Notes: generated from the sequence alone by a model not told the origin. A DNA stretch of 64,000 nucleotides from Mytilus edulis (GCF_963676685.1 NC_092345.1:29101585-29165584); one strand, 5' to 3'; positions 32,150-45,674 are shown, numbered from the stretch's first letter. Translations and numbers: made by a program.

Positions 32150-33060
32150 AGAAAATAGAAGAAAGTAAAATCACAAAAATACTGAACTTAGAGGAAGATC
32201 AATTGGGAAAGTCCATAATCACATGGCAAAATCAAATAACAAAACGCATCAAAAACGAATGGACAAAAACTGTCATATTCCTGACTTGGTACAGGCATTT
32301 TCAAATGTAGAAAATGGTGGATTAAACCTGGTTCTATAGCGCTAACCCTCTCACTTTAATGACAGTCTCATCAATTTCCGATATTTTTACATTGATGCGT
32401 AAAATAAACAGACACAATAAATATAATAGTCAAAATATGGGTACATCAGTCATCATCGTTTAACAATTTTAAAAGGAACAATTTAACAGAACACAAAAAC
32501 ATCTACTATCTACGAACACATTTATTGAGTGTCTGACGTCAGAAAATTTTATACGTCACATAAATTTGTCGTTCAATGTGCGTACAAACAATATTAAAAT
32601 TTTCATGGGAATGTTAGCATATAGGGTTAAAAAATCAAAAGTATGTAAGAATAAATTGAAATAAAAATAAAAATGTAAAGAAGAAATAGACCGAGATTTA
32701 AACTACTCCAAAAGTTATATATAGAATTTATAAGAATCCAAAAATAGTTAATACCACTACGCGATTGAATGATTTTGACGTTTGTGGTTCAACGTATATT
32801 GTAATTCATAATAGAAATATATCATAATGACATATAATAGAACAATATCATACTGACGGGATCTTTTAAAGTACAGAGTCACGTTATAAGAACAAAAGAA
32901 ACACAAAAAGACGCATATACAAAATGCACCAGCAAAAATGATAGATAATACAAACACATTGACGGGATGTATAAGTACCGAGCCACGTCAAATGGATATC
33001 ACAGAAAGCAATCCAAATAGTAAAAGTTATACTAATGATAGAACAAAGATAAATGAAAGA
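32150..33060 (-). repeat. Mussel retroelement-like repeat, long copy
   Basis: Contains CATATTCCTGACTTGGTACAGGC, GAAAATGGTGGATTAAACCTGG and, further right, TTGACGGGATGTATAAGTACCGAGCCACGTCA (in pieces). The left half recurs at 51440-51720 and 57285-57480, the right half at 16320-16500. It has no intact ORF. Confidence 0.7.
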
Positions 33061-33179
33061 ACAATATAACACGTTATTAAGATGATAAACAACGTCAGTA
33101 CGCAGAATCTATACATCAAGACCATCATGTATTATTTATGAAGTTGATACGGAATATTTATCAACAAGGTCTTGGTACC

Positions 33180-33460
33180 TTTCGATGAACTTTTTTTTAG
33201 AAAAAGGACGAGACGTTCTTTAATATACCCTTGGTTCATAAACTTTCTACTCAGACACTAGTGACGTTTTACAAAGTCTGAGTAGAAGCTGCAAGCTCTT
33301 GGATATCGAATAAGTTGGGAAATGTATATCCCATATGCAGGTGAAGTTGGTATATAGCAACTAAGGTGGGGGAAATTTATATTTTCAAAATTAAAATCGT
33401 CTCGTTTGTCATAGATTCTGGTACTGAAATGACTGTGTATGTCAAATTCGAGATATCAGT
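33180..33460 (-). pseudogene. Reverse-transcriptase C-terminal relic
   Basis: Minus strand reads IYDKRDDFNFENINFPHL, then PAYGIYISQLIRYPRAC, then SRKFMNQGY. This is the same family as 26602-26796, in a more 3' and less truncated portion, with a stop within the block. It is a relic with no independent function. Confidence 0.75.
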
Positions 33461-33694
33461 CTAAAAATTAGGCGGAGGAGGCCGTGTCTGTTGTTTCTTT
33501 AATTTCTAGTTCTAGTTCTAGTTTCTAAACTATCTTGTGTATTTCTTTCTCGTCGATTTAAAAGATTTGAACATCAATTTACTACGATTGTGTAAGCGCG
33601 ATGGTGAATAGGGTATGCTACTACTGAAATTGAAAAATTGCGTCAGTAGTATCATTCTTGTCAAGACCACTGGAAAAAATGAGCTGAAAGTACT

Positions 33695-34709
33695 ACAGGC
33701 AAAATTTGCTCACATGAATTTCACATGAAAAATTTCACGTGAGATTCACCTCAATCGAGCTTATACATGAAACTCACGTGCAAATGTTCATGTGAATTTC
33801 ACGTGAATTGAGATTCACATGAATCTGATGTAAATTTTTTCACATGAATTTCACGTGAAATTTACAACAAAATTTGATATTTAAAGAAGTAGGTCCGGTA
33901 AGGACCGATTTTGGCCTCAAATTTCAAGTTCATCTAACGAAAGATTTTGAACACTTTTTAAACACTTAAGTGTCTATTTTAATTGATTCAATAAGTTTTT
34001 GGGAAAGATTTTAACTGATTTAGTCAATAAAAACGCTCCAATTCAAGCTTAGATATGAAAAATCCATCAAATATGCCAAAAAACGTCACTTTTCAGTTGG
34101 TTTTTTTTTCAAAAATGAAAGTGGCCGCATCCGTGTTCATCCTCAACCTTTATGTATGTTATGTATTATCACCAAATACAACTTAAATTTCAATATTATG
34201 AATGAACACGAATGCGGCCACTTTCATTTAAGACGGAAACCGTCTAAAATTTAACTAAAATGCTAAAATTGTGAAGATTTCAGTAATTTAGCATGACTTA
34301 ATGATGCTAGTGCCCGATATATGTACATTGTATTGTCAAAACAGCCCATATTTATGTAGCAGAAACATTCTACTTTCCAGTAAATATCTAAAAGATTACA
34401 TTTTCACAATTTTGTAAAACTGCTATATTTTGGGGTCAAAAAGGTGTCTTACTGAACCTACTCCTTTGAAAATTTAGATGTTATTTGAAATGCTCTATTT
34501 TGAAAATTCATGTGAATTTCACATGAAAAATATTTACGCGATTTTCATATGAAATTCACATGAGTTTCAAATGATATTCACGTGAAACTCACAAAAACTG
34601 ATTGCACGTGAGTTTCACGTATAAGCTCATTTGAGGTGAAATTCGTGTTCACGTGAGATTCACATGAATTTAAATTCACGTGAAATTCATGTGAGTGAAA
34701 TTTGCCTGT
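33695..34709. mobile_element. Foldback element built of CACGTG/CACATG motifs, with nested hairpins
   Basis: Begins ACAGGCAAAATTTGCTCACATG and ends with its inverse (in CATGTGAGTGAAATTTGCCTGT). The two arms (about 33695-33870 and 34505-34709) are packed with variants of TTCACGTGAA and TTCACATGAA. A second inverted pair (AAGTAGGT near 33887, ACCTACTCCTTT near 34455) defines an inner element. A third (GAAAGTGGCCGCATCCGTGTTC near 34117 and its inverse at 34203-34226) makes an inner hairpin. No ORF and no clear target duplication. Confidence 0.85.
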
Positions 34710-35365
34710 GTAGCTGATAAGTGTTATTGAGTGACAGGACATCATCTACAAATCAGAAATTGAGATTATAGAACTTAGAAAGATGCTTTATCTTTTTTTT
34801 TTTTTTTATCTCTATCAGCTTTTGTCTGAATTTTGCATAATATGAAAATGAAAATAAAACTTCAAGCAGGAAGAGAAACCCAGTTGATAACCTAAAGAAA
34901 TTGTTACGTTTGTTGGGCATATTTTTTCGACATTATTGGCATGTTAGGTTTTGAAACTGAATTTATCAGCAAGCAAGCACGCCAAATTTACCACTGTTAT
35001 TTGTTTTTTAGTCGTGTTAATATATTTACAATAACGACTTTTTATGTTTATGATTGCAACTATGGAGTCGGTAATCCTATAATATAAGACATTGAAATGT
35101 GCAATTCAATTTCAGACTTTGATATATTAAGAATGTGTAAATATAAATTCATTCAAAACCAAATGCCGTAAATTGAACCAAGTGTGAGTTTTGACAAATA
35201 ATATTTTGGATAATGAATCAAAGAGAGATCCTGCAGTGTTGGAAAAGTATAAAAACAATTAAGGAACTTTCATCAAAACTGCTGTGAAACTTATTTTTGT
35301 ATTCTTTAAACTAATAAACTAATAAAATTCGTATTGTGACAGAGTAAATTTATATTTGTTTTTAG
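34710..35365. other. No gene recognised
   Basis: AT-rich, no domain-bearing ORF. A short fragment of the CCGGAGCACCTGAGATCAC retroelement tail follows at 35375-35430. Confidence 0.5.
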
Positions 35366-35480
35366 AAATCTGCCTACCCGTCCGGAGCACCTGAGATCAC
35401 TCCCGGTGTTTGGTGGGTAACGTGTTGCTCAACCGTTAGTTTTAAATGATTGTTTTGTATTAAATTATATACTGATGTTT

Positions 35481-36440
35481 AAAATTGAAAATGGAAATGG
35501 GGAATGTGCCAAAGAGACAACAACCAGACCATAGAAAAAAACAACAGCAGAAGGTCACCAACAGGTCTTCAATGTAGCGAGAAATTCCCGCACCCGGAGG
35601 CGTCCTTCAAATGGCCCCTAAACAAATATATACTAGTTCAGTGATAATGAACGCCATACTCATTTCCAAATTGTACACAAGAAACTAAAATTAAAATAAT
35701 ACAAGACTAACAAAGGCCAGAGGCTCCTGACTTGGGACAGGCGCAAAAATGCGGCGGGGTTAAACATGTTTGTGAGATCTCAACCCGCCCCCTATACCTC
35801 TAGCCAATGTAGAGTATTAAACGCATAACAATACGCACATTAAAATTCAGTTCAAGAGAAGTCCGAGTCTGATGTCAGAAGATGTAACCAAAGAAAATAA
35901 ACAAAATGACAATAATACATAAATAACAACAGACTACTAGCAGTTAACTGACATGCCAGCTCCAGACTTCAATTAAACTGACTGAAAGATTATGATTTCA
36001 TCATATGAACATCAGGCACAATCCTTCCCGTTAGGGTTTTAGTATCATACCATCATAAAATACATGAGAAGAACATAACCCGTGTCATGCCAACAACTGG
36101 TTTTTGAATAAATGTGTTTAGTTCCGATGCAAAGACCCTATAAGTGAATCAATATTAACGCCAAAATATGCAATCTTTAATGACCTGACAACAGTATCGT
36201 AACTATATCCCTTCTTAATAAGTCTATTCAAAGGTTTTGTTAGTTTTTGAGGTGAATACTGACACCTTTGTGCTTTATAAAGAATATTTCCATAAAAAAT
36301 TGGATGTGAAATACCTGAACGTATAAGAAGTCTGCATGTTGAGCTATATTTACGAATGATGTCCTTATACCGATGATAAAATTTAGTAAATGTTTTGACA
36401 GTTTGCGATATCTTACGGATTGGTTTTTTTTTGCCTGAGC
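35481..36440 (-). pseudogene. Retroelement 3' end with reverse-transcriptase C-terminus
   Basis: Minus-strand frame from about 36440 to a stop at 36118 reads TFTKFYHRYKDIIRKYS, then LIRSGISHPIFYGN, then LIKKGYSYDTVVRSL, about 105 residues without a break. I recognise it as the terminal part of a mollusc retroelement polyprotein. 35481-36117 is its 3' non-coding region and is nearly the same as 16-723. Confidence 0.7.
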
Positions 36441-36690
36441 ATTGTCAGTTTGTTGTCGACTAATGCGTTTGAATGGTATTGATGACCACACTGAAATAAT
36501 TAACTGTATATCTCAAACAAACCAAAAAATACTGTAAAATGTAGAAATTTGCATTCGTGTGTGAAATACCAACTTTTTTTTTATATTTGTTTTCAATTAA
36601 AGATTGTTTGTAAAAATAGTTTGTCAAAATCGCAGTGCGAGCTAAAGGAATTTATTATTAACAATACCAAATGTTCGACATTTTAAAATG

Positions 36691-36957
36691 ATTGATTTGA
36701 TTGATATGATTTTTTGTGTTTTAACGCCACTTTTAAGCACCGCATTTAGGCTATTTCGTGGCGGCCAGTTCATATTGGTGGAGGAAGTCGGAGTACCCAG
36801 AGATAACCACCGACCTTCGATTGGAAAACTGACAATCCTAGTCAATTAAGATTGGAGTCGAGTGCAACCGCATAAGTGGGGTTCGAACTCACAACCTCAG
36901 TGTTGACTTGCTAATGATTACAGTAGTAACCACTAAGACCACTCGGCCACCGAGGAC
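36691..36957 (-). mobile_element. tRNA-derived SINE, well preserved
   Basis: On the minus strand it opens GGTGGCCGAGTGGTCTTAG (A-box region, Ser/Leu-tRNA-like), has GTTCGAACCCC (B box) about 55 bases later, and ends in an AT-rich tail with ATCAATCAAATCA. Length about 265 bp. It is related to 11733-12003 and would be transcribed by RNA polymerase III. Confidence 0.88.
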
Positions 36958-37489
36958 CGTTATATATTTAAAAAATGATCTAGGAAGCTTGAAATCAAAA
37001 AGAAACACCTACAACTTCGACAGTTTGGCTATGTTGAAATACCAAAATTTGTATATTTGTATGCAATTATAGAAAGTTTGTAAAAATAATTTGTTAAAAT
37101 TGCAGTTGGATGTTCGATATTATATTCAAATTAAAATATTTATTGCCGTATACATTTTTAACATTAAGTTTGTGACATTAAAATGATGTAGGCAAGTGGA
37201 ACTAAAAAAAAGAGACCCGTACAACAGTTTAACTTTGTGGAAAGATTCAAAGGCTATCTTGAAAATAATCAGTGAGGTAATATGAATACAAGGAATGCTT
37301 GCCCCACCTTTTTGTTAAAATATTTAACCAGTAGATAAAGGTCGTTCAACAGCGTTAAACCAGGTCATATGGTCCATATTGTATGATTATACCTATAATC
37401 TACTTTTAAAATAAACAAAAAAAGATATTTAGTAAGCGGGACGTCAATTTTCGCTTAACTAGTATTATACATTACAGTTGAGGGGCAAA

Positions 37490-37625
37490 ATGAAGCCAAC
37501 ATTCGGGTGCAGAATATTGTTGCCGTGTTGAAAAGACCATTGGTGGCCTTATGCTGTTTTCTGCACTTTGTTCGGGTTGTTTTCTCTTTCGTACATTCAC
37601 GGTTTCAATTCTCAATTTTATTCTT
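37490..37625 (+). repeat. Inverse fragment of the 35481-36117 repeat
   Basis: CATTGGTGGCCTTATGCTG and GGGTTGTTTTCTCTTTCGTACATTC match the inverse of the start of copies 1 and 2 (CAGCAGAAGGTCACCAAC, GAGACAACAACC). Confidence 0.65.
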
Positions 37626-38469
37626 ATCAAATCATAGTTTAAAATAGACAAAGACTTTGCGTATAGACCTTTCTATTTTTAAATGGGAACATTCTCGCAT
37701 GTTCCTTCCTGGAGTTAGATGCAACATTTCAGTAACACAAGCTCTAAAGTTGATTCAATGTTGACTTGCGTTCTACTTTAGGTACAATCTGTCAGCCTAT
37801 CAAGGCTAAATATTTCTCAATCATCAAGATCATGTTATCATTGCTATATTGTTATTTAGATTTTACAATTAATAAATTAATAGTGTTGAATTCCATCTGA
37901 CTGAGTACCTTATTTTTGTTATTCTTTTCTTTATTGTACAGTTATCGTGTATATCAAGTAAAATTTTGTGAAAATCATAGAATTAACATCACAAAAGTAG
38001 GTATTAGATATTTTTGTTAAACATTAACAGTGTCAGCCTTTAACAAAAGTAACATATTTTTTTTCAGTTTAATAATTGCAGATTCAATCAGTAACTAATA
38101 ATCTCATTTTACTAAAAAAAAATAATACAATTTTAAATATAACAAAAACTAAAACAAAACTCTTTAAACAAAAAGTGTTTCTCGTCATCATTTTGTAAGT
38201 GCATCGATTGTATGCTTGACCTTGGCAGATACATCAAACAATTCAATTTACTTTAAAGCTATAAATCAAAATAGTACGGAAGCACATGTATTTGTTTTGG
38301 TAAAACTATAACAGGTATTGTATGTATCGTATGAGTTTGGCTCGTGTTTCTCGTGCTTGCTGTTTGATATAAACTTAATGTTATTTATAATGTTATTATT
38401 CGAAGTTATGCCTAGCTTACACTGAGTATGATACTCCGTACTAAGTCTACTACATTTCCTGTATTTACC

Positions 38470-40400
38470 ATGACAGACGACCGTTCGGAAAACGAATACG
38501 AATTACTACTACATGAGTCTACAACTCCTTTAGTTATTGATAGCGGAGCTGCATTTCCTAGTTTGCCTGTACCACTTCCGTCGACAGCAACACAGCAATA
38601 AGCGCCACAGAAACAAATAAGTTACAACAGCTTTCAACTGTTTACGTCGTACTTCGATTCCAAAATATCTTCACTGAAGAACGATTTAGTTTTGGGCAAC
38701 TAAGCTGAAAAAGGAAGCGTCTGTGAAACTAAAGAGTGAAGGTAAACAAATTCAATTTACTTTTAATTCCGAAGTCCTTGATGATGACCTACATACGCTG
38801 CAAAAACGTTTTTTGTAGCAAATTTTGGCTTCTATAAATTTAGTTTCTGGACTTATCTTAAAGTTGAAAAAAGAAATAAACTCATCAGAATAGCTGATAA
38901 ATCTCCTGCTGGTTGGACGACAGTTCGTGAGTACGAGAGTGACGTAATCAATTTCAGATGACGAGAAAAGACTCCGACAAGCTGAAAGCATAGCTCTCAA
39001 AACCATCAAGGAGAATAAAAGTGGTACAAAACTTACGCTAAGCCTTCAGCTTCTGGTTCCAGACCGCCTACTTATACTGCAGATATGCTTCATCAACAGT
39101 ACAACCAACCGCCCTTTCGGAAGAACTTTCGCGAAAAGCAACTTCCTTTGACATGTGTTATGAATGGCACAAATTTGGACACTGAATGACAAACTGTCCC
39201 AATAGAAGCAGCAAGCCATTAACACCAAAGAACCAGTAACATAAGATTAAAGATAAGTATCTTAATTTAGTTGGTGAATATTTGTTGCATGGGCACATGA
39301 ATATATTTTTCGAACATGTTAAGTATTTTGATAAAGTTGATTTTTCAGAATTCGCCAAAGGCGTCAAAAGTAGTTTATCTAAAAATGTAGCTTTTGGGTA
39401 GCACATTGGAGCAAGCTTTATAATTAATACTATAAAATCAAATTATATGATTCCTTTTGTGAGTTTATCACCTCCTATGAAATTCCGCAATAATGAATAT
39501 GATGTTGATAATACTGATTTTGTAAACAAAGCTGTTATCGACCTTTCGGAAAATGGATGCATGCGCGAAGTACCATTCCAGCCTTTTGTTGTAAATCTGT
39601 TAAGTGTTGCCATTCAAAAGTTTGGGGAAAAGACATTGATATAAGATATATCTGAATTGAATCGATACGTTTTGAAAAATAAAATAAAATTCAAAGATTG
39701 GAAAGTTGCTCAACATTTTTTTAAGAAAGAAATATACCTTATTAAATTTGATTAGGATAGTTTCATTTTGACATCTACAAAGAGCAACATTCATATTTAG
39801 GGTTCTCTTGGAACAAAAAGTTTCATAGTTTTTCAGTTTAAGATTTGTTTTCAGTTCAGCGCCTAACATTTTAACAAAATGTTTCCGACTTATGGTTAAA
39901 TACTGGCGTGAAAATGGTCTAGATATAGTGCTTTATCTAGATGATGGTTGATGTATGTCAGAGGGGTATTTATAATATCAAAATATATCCTATAAAGCCC
40001 TCAATGAAATTAGCTGGATTTTGGATAAATGAACAAAAATCTATTTTTGATACAGTTCAACGCTTTGAATGGCTCGGATGAATATGGGATTCTGTAAGCT
40101 TCAGTTAATCAGTATCTTAACGTAGATTGAATGATGTAAAAGAATCGCTTGACAAATAAAAGTGTTCGTCACTTAGCATAGTTCACAGGTAAAAATTATT
40201 TCTTTGTCTCCAGTTATGGGAAATGTCATAAGTCTAAGACAAGGCATTTATATTTTGCAATTGAGAACAGAAAATATTGGGATAGTAATTTAGATATTGC
40301 TTACACTAATCATGTGATTGTCATTTAGATATTGCTTAGACTGATAGTGTATTAGCAGTGTTCAGATTTTGGTCAGACAGTTTGACAAATAAAATAATGT
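38470..40400 (+). pseudogene. DIRS-like retrotransposon relic (gag zinc knuckle and RT)
   Basis: In shifting frames: a gag-like region with IQFTFNSEVLDD, then AGWTTVREYESD, then EDEKRLRQAE, ending in a Cys-x2-Cys-x4-His-x4-Cys-like knuckle near 39155-39200. Next comes an RT region with CMREVPFQPFVVN (about 39560-39600), NKIKFKDWKVAQ (about 39680-39715), FTKCFRLMVKYW (about 39875-39910), the catalytic YLDDG (about 39940) and FEWLG (about 40070). The final part is GNVISLRTRHLYFAIE (about 40215-40265). The spacing and wording fit DIRS-type elements. The frame is broken at least ten times. No tyrosine recombinase was found downstream. Confidence 0.75.
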
Positions 40401-41035
40401 GTTTCCTGGATAAAAACAACACAAAAAGTCAAAATTTTCGATGTTCACAATCTACGTTCAATCCTTGAATCCTGATTTTATATTTTTAGTTGTAATTTAG
40501 TAATTATATTTGTTCAATAAGCAACATTTTGTGTATTATATGGTATAAGCATGTATATTCCTTTTTTGGTGTAATAAGGTGTACAGTACAAAAAATAGGA
40601 ATTGGTCATTTATGATTTGAAAGCAATTGAAAGATCCTTTAAATACATAATTTAGTCCTAGTATCTATGATGAGTTTATTTATAAAAGTGCTCAATAAAG
40701 CTTTACTTTTCCTGTATGTGTAATTTTTCCTATTGATACATTACTAGCAGCAATATAATATAAGTATTCCTGGGAAAAGTAACCCCTAATATCTTCTTTT
40801 ACTTTCATGATGTTCGCTCATACTATTTTTGAATTTTTAGTAAATATTCGAAACCCTCTGGTTTTCTCCATACAGTTCCATTAAACGTTTTGGCCGCTAA
40901 CCCTCTCTTTTCTTTTTATAGTTTTAATATATATAGCTTAAAAAGCCATAGTCGTAAACATTATTTAAGCCTTGTTTGTCCGTTGTATTTAAAAGGAAAA
41001 AGTTGCTTATTCTAAATGTATGAACAATTTAGATA
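40400..41035. other. No gene recognised
   Basis: AT-rich, no ORF with a domain. It lies between two retroelement relics and is probably their decayed flanks. Confidence 0.45.
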
Positions 41036-41039
41036 GAAG

Positions 41040-41860
41040 CAATATCCTTTAACTTTACTTTACGCTATATAGATGATGTTCTCTCACTAAATAATTTAAA
41101 AATTTGGTGACTATGTTGAACGCATCTATCGCATCCAACTAGAGATAAAGGATACAACAGATACAGTTAAATCGGACTCATATCTTGACTAACATCCAGA
41201 AATTGACAATGAGCGTCGGTTGAAGACAAAACTTTACGACAAAAGGATGATTTCAGCTTTCCAATTGAAAACTTTTCATTTCTTATGTAGCAACATTCCA
41301 GCAGCACATGCATACGGGGTATATATCTCCCAATTGATACGATATAACCGTGCTTGTATTTCGTAATATGATTTTCGTGATAGAGGATTGCTGCTCACAC
41401 GGAAGATATTAAACCAAGAGTTCCAAATGGTGAAGTTGAAATCATCCTTTCGTAAATTTTACGGACGCCATCACGAGTTGGTTGACCGTTATGGAATAAC
41501 CGTTTCACAGATGAAATCGGGTATGTTCCTTACGTCGTAAGTACAATCCCCTTCCCTTTCATGAATGTAACATACCGAATTAGACTATTTACCGGATTTG
41601 TTATAACATGAGCAACACGACGGATCCCACATGTGGAGCAGGATATGCTTACATTCCGGAGCACCTGATATCACCCCTAGTTTTTTGTGTGAGGTTTGTG
41701 TTGCTCATTCTTTAGTTTTCTATGTTTTGTGATGTGTACTATTTTTTGTCTGTTTGTCTTCTTCATTTTTAGCCATGGCGTTGTCAGTTTATTTTCGATT
41801 TATGAGTTTGACTGTCCCTCTGGTATCTTTCGCCCGTCTTTTAGACAGAATAATTTCCTG
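41040..41860 (+). pseudogene. Reverse-transcriptase relic with YIDD box and 3' tail
   Basis: About 41055-41095 reads FTLRYIDDVLSLNN, the RT catalytic box, then FGDYVERIYRIQLEIKDTTD, then LKTKLYDKR, in frames broken by small indels. 41590-41860 is the 3' tail, with CCACATGTGGAGCAGGAT and CCATGGCGTTGTCAG, shared with 26082-26335 in inverse orientation. The 76-codon ORF at 41696 is part of this tail. Confidence 0.78.
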
Positions 41861-41929
41861 CTAAATTTTCAATCGCTTATATCTCGAAAACAATCATTTT
41901 TAGTTCCTTCATTTATATACTCCTGATTT

Positions 41930-43035
41930 AAAAAAAGCTTGTTATTATTTAAATTAGGAGATAAAAGACAAAAAACGTTATTCAAATATTGTTAAGTCTT
42001 ATCTTTGCACCTAAAAAAAGATGCATAGCGTATAGCGTATGGTCGATGGACATGATTATTGATAATATAAATCTACGTGTACTGTGCTCAACACATGTGT
42101 ATAGTTTTTTTTATCAAGTTTATATCACCAATACAATGATAAATACGTCTAGACATAATTAACTTACACATTCAGATAACCTTGAAATCAGATTTGATGA
42201 ATATTGATTTAAGTTTGAAACAGAAACTAGCGTGTACAATAAAACAAGACAGTTAAAAAATATTGGGTACATGTAAGCTTAAAAAAAAAGAGTCATGACA
42301 AAAGAGCACACACTTCTTTTTTAATATTTTTTTTTAATTCTGTTATCAACACTGTGATATAAGATACGTGTAGTGTGAATTTATTTAAGGATACTTTGGG
42401 CTTTGTAATAATTACTACATAGTTTTATATTTAAAAGCAGAAATAATAGAGATTATAAAAATTTTATATTTTCAATAATCTGGTTTAATTCAATCGAATA
42501 TTTGTGTGGTTGCATGGGTGTTGCAGTCTGTAGCTCATTGCAATATTCGGCATGGCCATAGATGGCGCTCGCAGCTTGAATCAGAATTTTGGAATTTCCG
42601 TATCAGCTTGAATTAGAATTTTGGAATTCCCGTATCGGGCACTTGTTAATTTGCTGTCGACTTGAAAGCAGGTGTTTCACAAATAAGTTAAACTATTTAA
42701 AACCCGCCCACCCTCCCTATGAGAATTGTTGCTGCTGTTTTTTGTTTTATATTTTCAGGCACTTGTTTGATGTATTTGATTGGAATATTATGGTTACCAG
42801 TATCCAGGCTGACTTTCATAGTATTGGACTAATACAGGATAATTTCGAATAAACTTGCGTTTCTATGAATTGGACATTTCAGTTATTCAGCACTTTTTAA
42901 CATATTATGGACTATTGTGATTTAAGCATCCAGAATTAATTTTAGTTTTTACTAATTAACAATTTTAATAATTGGAAAGAAAACAAGACACTTTTTAGAA
43001 ATCAATCATCTTCTACTATCCTTAGGCGCAGAGTC
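41930..43035. other. No gene recognised
   Basis: AT-rich. A short near-repeat (AGCTTGAATCAGAATTTTGG twice, at 42571 and 42605) is the only local structure noted. Confidence 0.45.
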
Positions 43036-43335
43036 AATTTTGAATGGGGGAAGGTCCAGGGAGACTGGTAGTGATTGGGGGATTATTTCACTCGGCCCTT
43101 GCTCTGGGCCTGACAAGTTCTAAAACTTGCAGGTTTGGAAATGTGGTTAGTGGTAACGGTGGGGTCTACAGATGGGTGACTCTGGGACCTCCTCCACCTC
43201 ATCTTATAGAGGGGAGGCCTACACCTGCCAACAGGTGGGGCATTAATAACTGAAGCATTGGTAATACGAGTGTTTTCCCCGGTCACTCCCCATGGTAGGT
43301 GGTGGTGTAACCGTGTTTAACTACCAGGGGTTTTA
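43036..43335. repeat. GC-richer island of unknown origin
   Basis: Clearly richer in G+C than its surroundings, with a 69-codon open frame (43044-43253). No domain, splice context or second copy is visible in this window. It may be a piece of a repeat family or exapted sequence. I cannot assign it. Confidence 0.4.
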
Positions 43336-45670
43336 TGACACTATGTCAACATAGGTCAGCTGATAGCCATTGTGTATAGGTATTTGGTAGTCACACTTGC
43401 GCCTCAACAAAATATTATAGAATACTCTGTAGCCAAAGTAATGCCACAAAGTAAAAATGTATATTCTAGTCATGAAAATGTAAATACAAGTTGGTGAAAT
43501 AAAATGTATTTTTAATTCAAAGGATTGTTTTTGTATAAGTTGTAAATGAAACACAGAGGATGGAACCTCTACACAAATGAGTATAATATACAGAAAGTCT
43601 TTAGTAATTTAATTTTGGTATTTGTGAATTACAATTAACAACACACAAAGAGAGACAACTCTAGTTTAATTTTTAACATAGTTTAGAAAATACGTCAACA
43701 ACTCTAGATCGTTGTTCTTCGTCTCATTGTTATTCGTTCAGTATTGATATAGGGTCTTCTTATATGAGTATTGCAATTAATTTAACGGTTCATCTAGTAT
43801 TGGTAACAGAATATGAATTCATTACATGAACGTCGGTTGGAACTAGTTAAATAAAAAACGTGTTTTTATAGAATTATAATGAAACTGTGAACTGTTATTA
43901 AGTTTATATCAACATTATAAAATAGTTCATTTTGCAGATTACAAGGCACTGAATGTGCACAAATAAATGAAGACCAGAGTAAAATACCGGTGTTTAAAAA
44001 CATAACTATGTATAAAACTTTATTTAATATTATATTTTAATCTCATAAACTATCGATTTTAAGATTCATAATTGATACATTGTTTTTTCATTTAAACATT
44101 CACAACTACGTGTTTTCTTGGAAAATACTGATAATAGCATAGGTGTAATGAAAATTCGACATTTGTTCAAATACTTTTGATGTCTGAAGGACAACAACTG
44201 ACAAGTATTCATGGCAGTAGCGCATATATAGCTTTGACCAATTGGGAAACAAGTGGGGGATAAGATTTGTTAAATTGTATATACATTTGTAGCAGTTTGT
44301 TGTTTTACTCTTACTAACAGACATTTGCAACTTTCAACTTGAAATAAAATTGTTAGGAACTCCTTTTATTTTGAGACGATCCCCTCTATTTTTCCTGTCG
44401 ATGTTGGTGTATAAAGTCGAAACCGATACTTTTCGTAAATCTCTCGTGAGTAATGATGTATTGCTGTATTTTTTATATTATGTCTTTTTCATTTACTGCA
44501 CAATAATTTTTCAATAAGAAATATCTTGTGAATTACTATAATTGAATATATCAATAAAATTCGGTGTCAACAAAATTCATTCATTTAGATAAAAACCCAG
44601 TTATCTTTATTTGTTACACACAATATTTAAATTTTATCAGTAACACTAAATATAACATTCAGTTCAGACATTTTGGCCGACAAACTTGGATTTTTGCTAG
44701 AAATATGAAAGTACTTTGTTCAATTTTGGTAAAATGAGTTGATCGGATTGCGTTTCAGAAAAGGTTTGTTCGGGTATGAAGTAAAAATTCAAATAGGGAA
44801 TTTTGAAAATGAAATTGGTCAACTTTGTCTCCTATTCAAATTTGTTGAGTAAACTCATGCAACCGTATCAAAAGGGACTAAATAAGTAAAAGAATCTCAA
44901 TATACAAAAAGAGTGCTGAAATGATTGTTCATAGAAAGTTTCAACAATATTTGACTTTTATTTTGCTTATTACTGATACAGCCGTTTGTAACTGAAAGTA
45001 TTTATATTTTGCTTTTCATAGCTGTCTAAGGTTATGGGAGTGGTTGAGCGCTCATAAAATATCTAACTTGCCTAAATATTTATGTCCCTGTCATAAAGCT
45101 GCCTTTCGTTAATTTCTGTTCAGTTTTTTTTTTATATATTGTTACGTTTGAAACGTTTCTCACTTTTATGCTTACACGAACTGCATTCGAACAAACGACC
45201 TCTAGCGAATAGTTTTTTCATCGACAATTATACCAAAACTTCTAATGTTATATCCGAGACTTATGTTGAATAAGTATGTAATAAAATTATAAATCATTAA
45301 GGCATAAATCGTCATTCGCACATTTCCACAATTTTTGAACACATACTGTAAGTTTATTAAAACCTTTTCTCAAACTATATTAACAAATTTCTTATCCTCG
45401 GATATTTGAAATGGGATCTTTTATAGAACAATAATGGTAATAATTCCCTTTTGAAATGATATTCCTATGGTTCCTTTTTTACTATAAATCCCTCACTCGT
45501 ATTAATATAATGGTGCTTGTATTGACTATTCGATTTAACATAAGCAATGTATCAAAGATAAAAATCAAAATCAAATCAAATACTGAAGTAATTGAATTAA
45601 CTCAATAAGGAGGGATATTGTGTGTAGAGGTTCCCTGTTAAAACTGAAATATCTAGGAAAGGACAGTTGA
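43336..45670. other. No gene recognised
   Basis: Long AT-rich stretch with only chance ORFs. 45005-45120 holds a weak fragment of the GTCTAAGGTTATGGGAG repeat family. Confidence 0.45.
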
Positions 45671-45674
45671 TATA

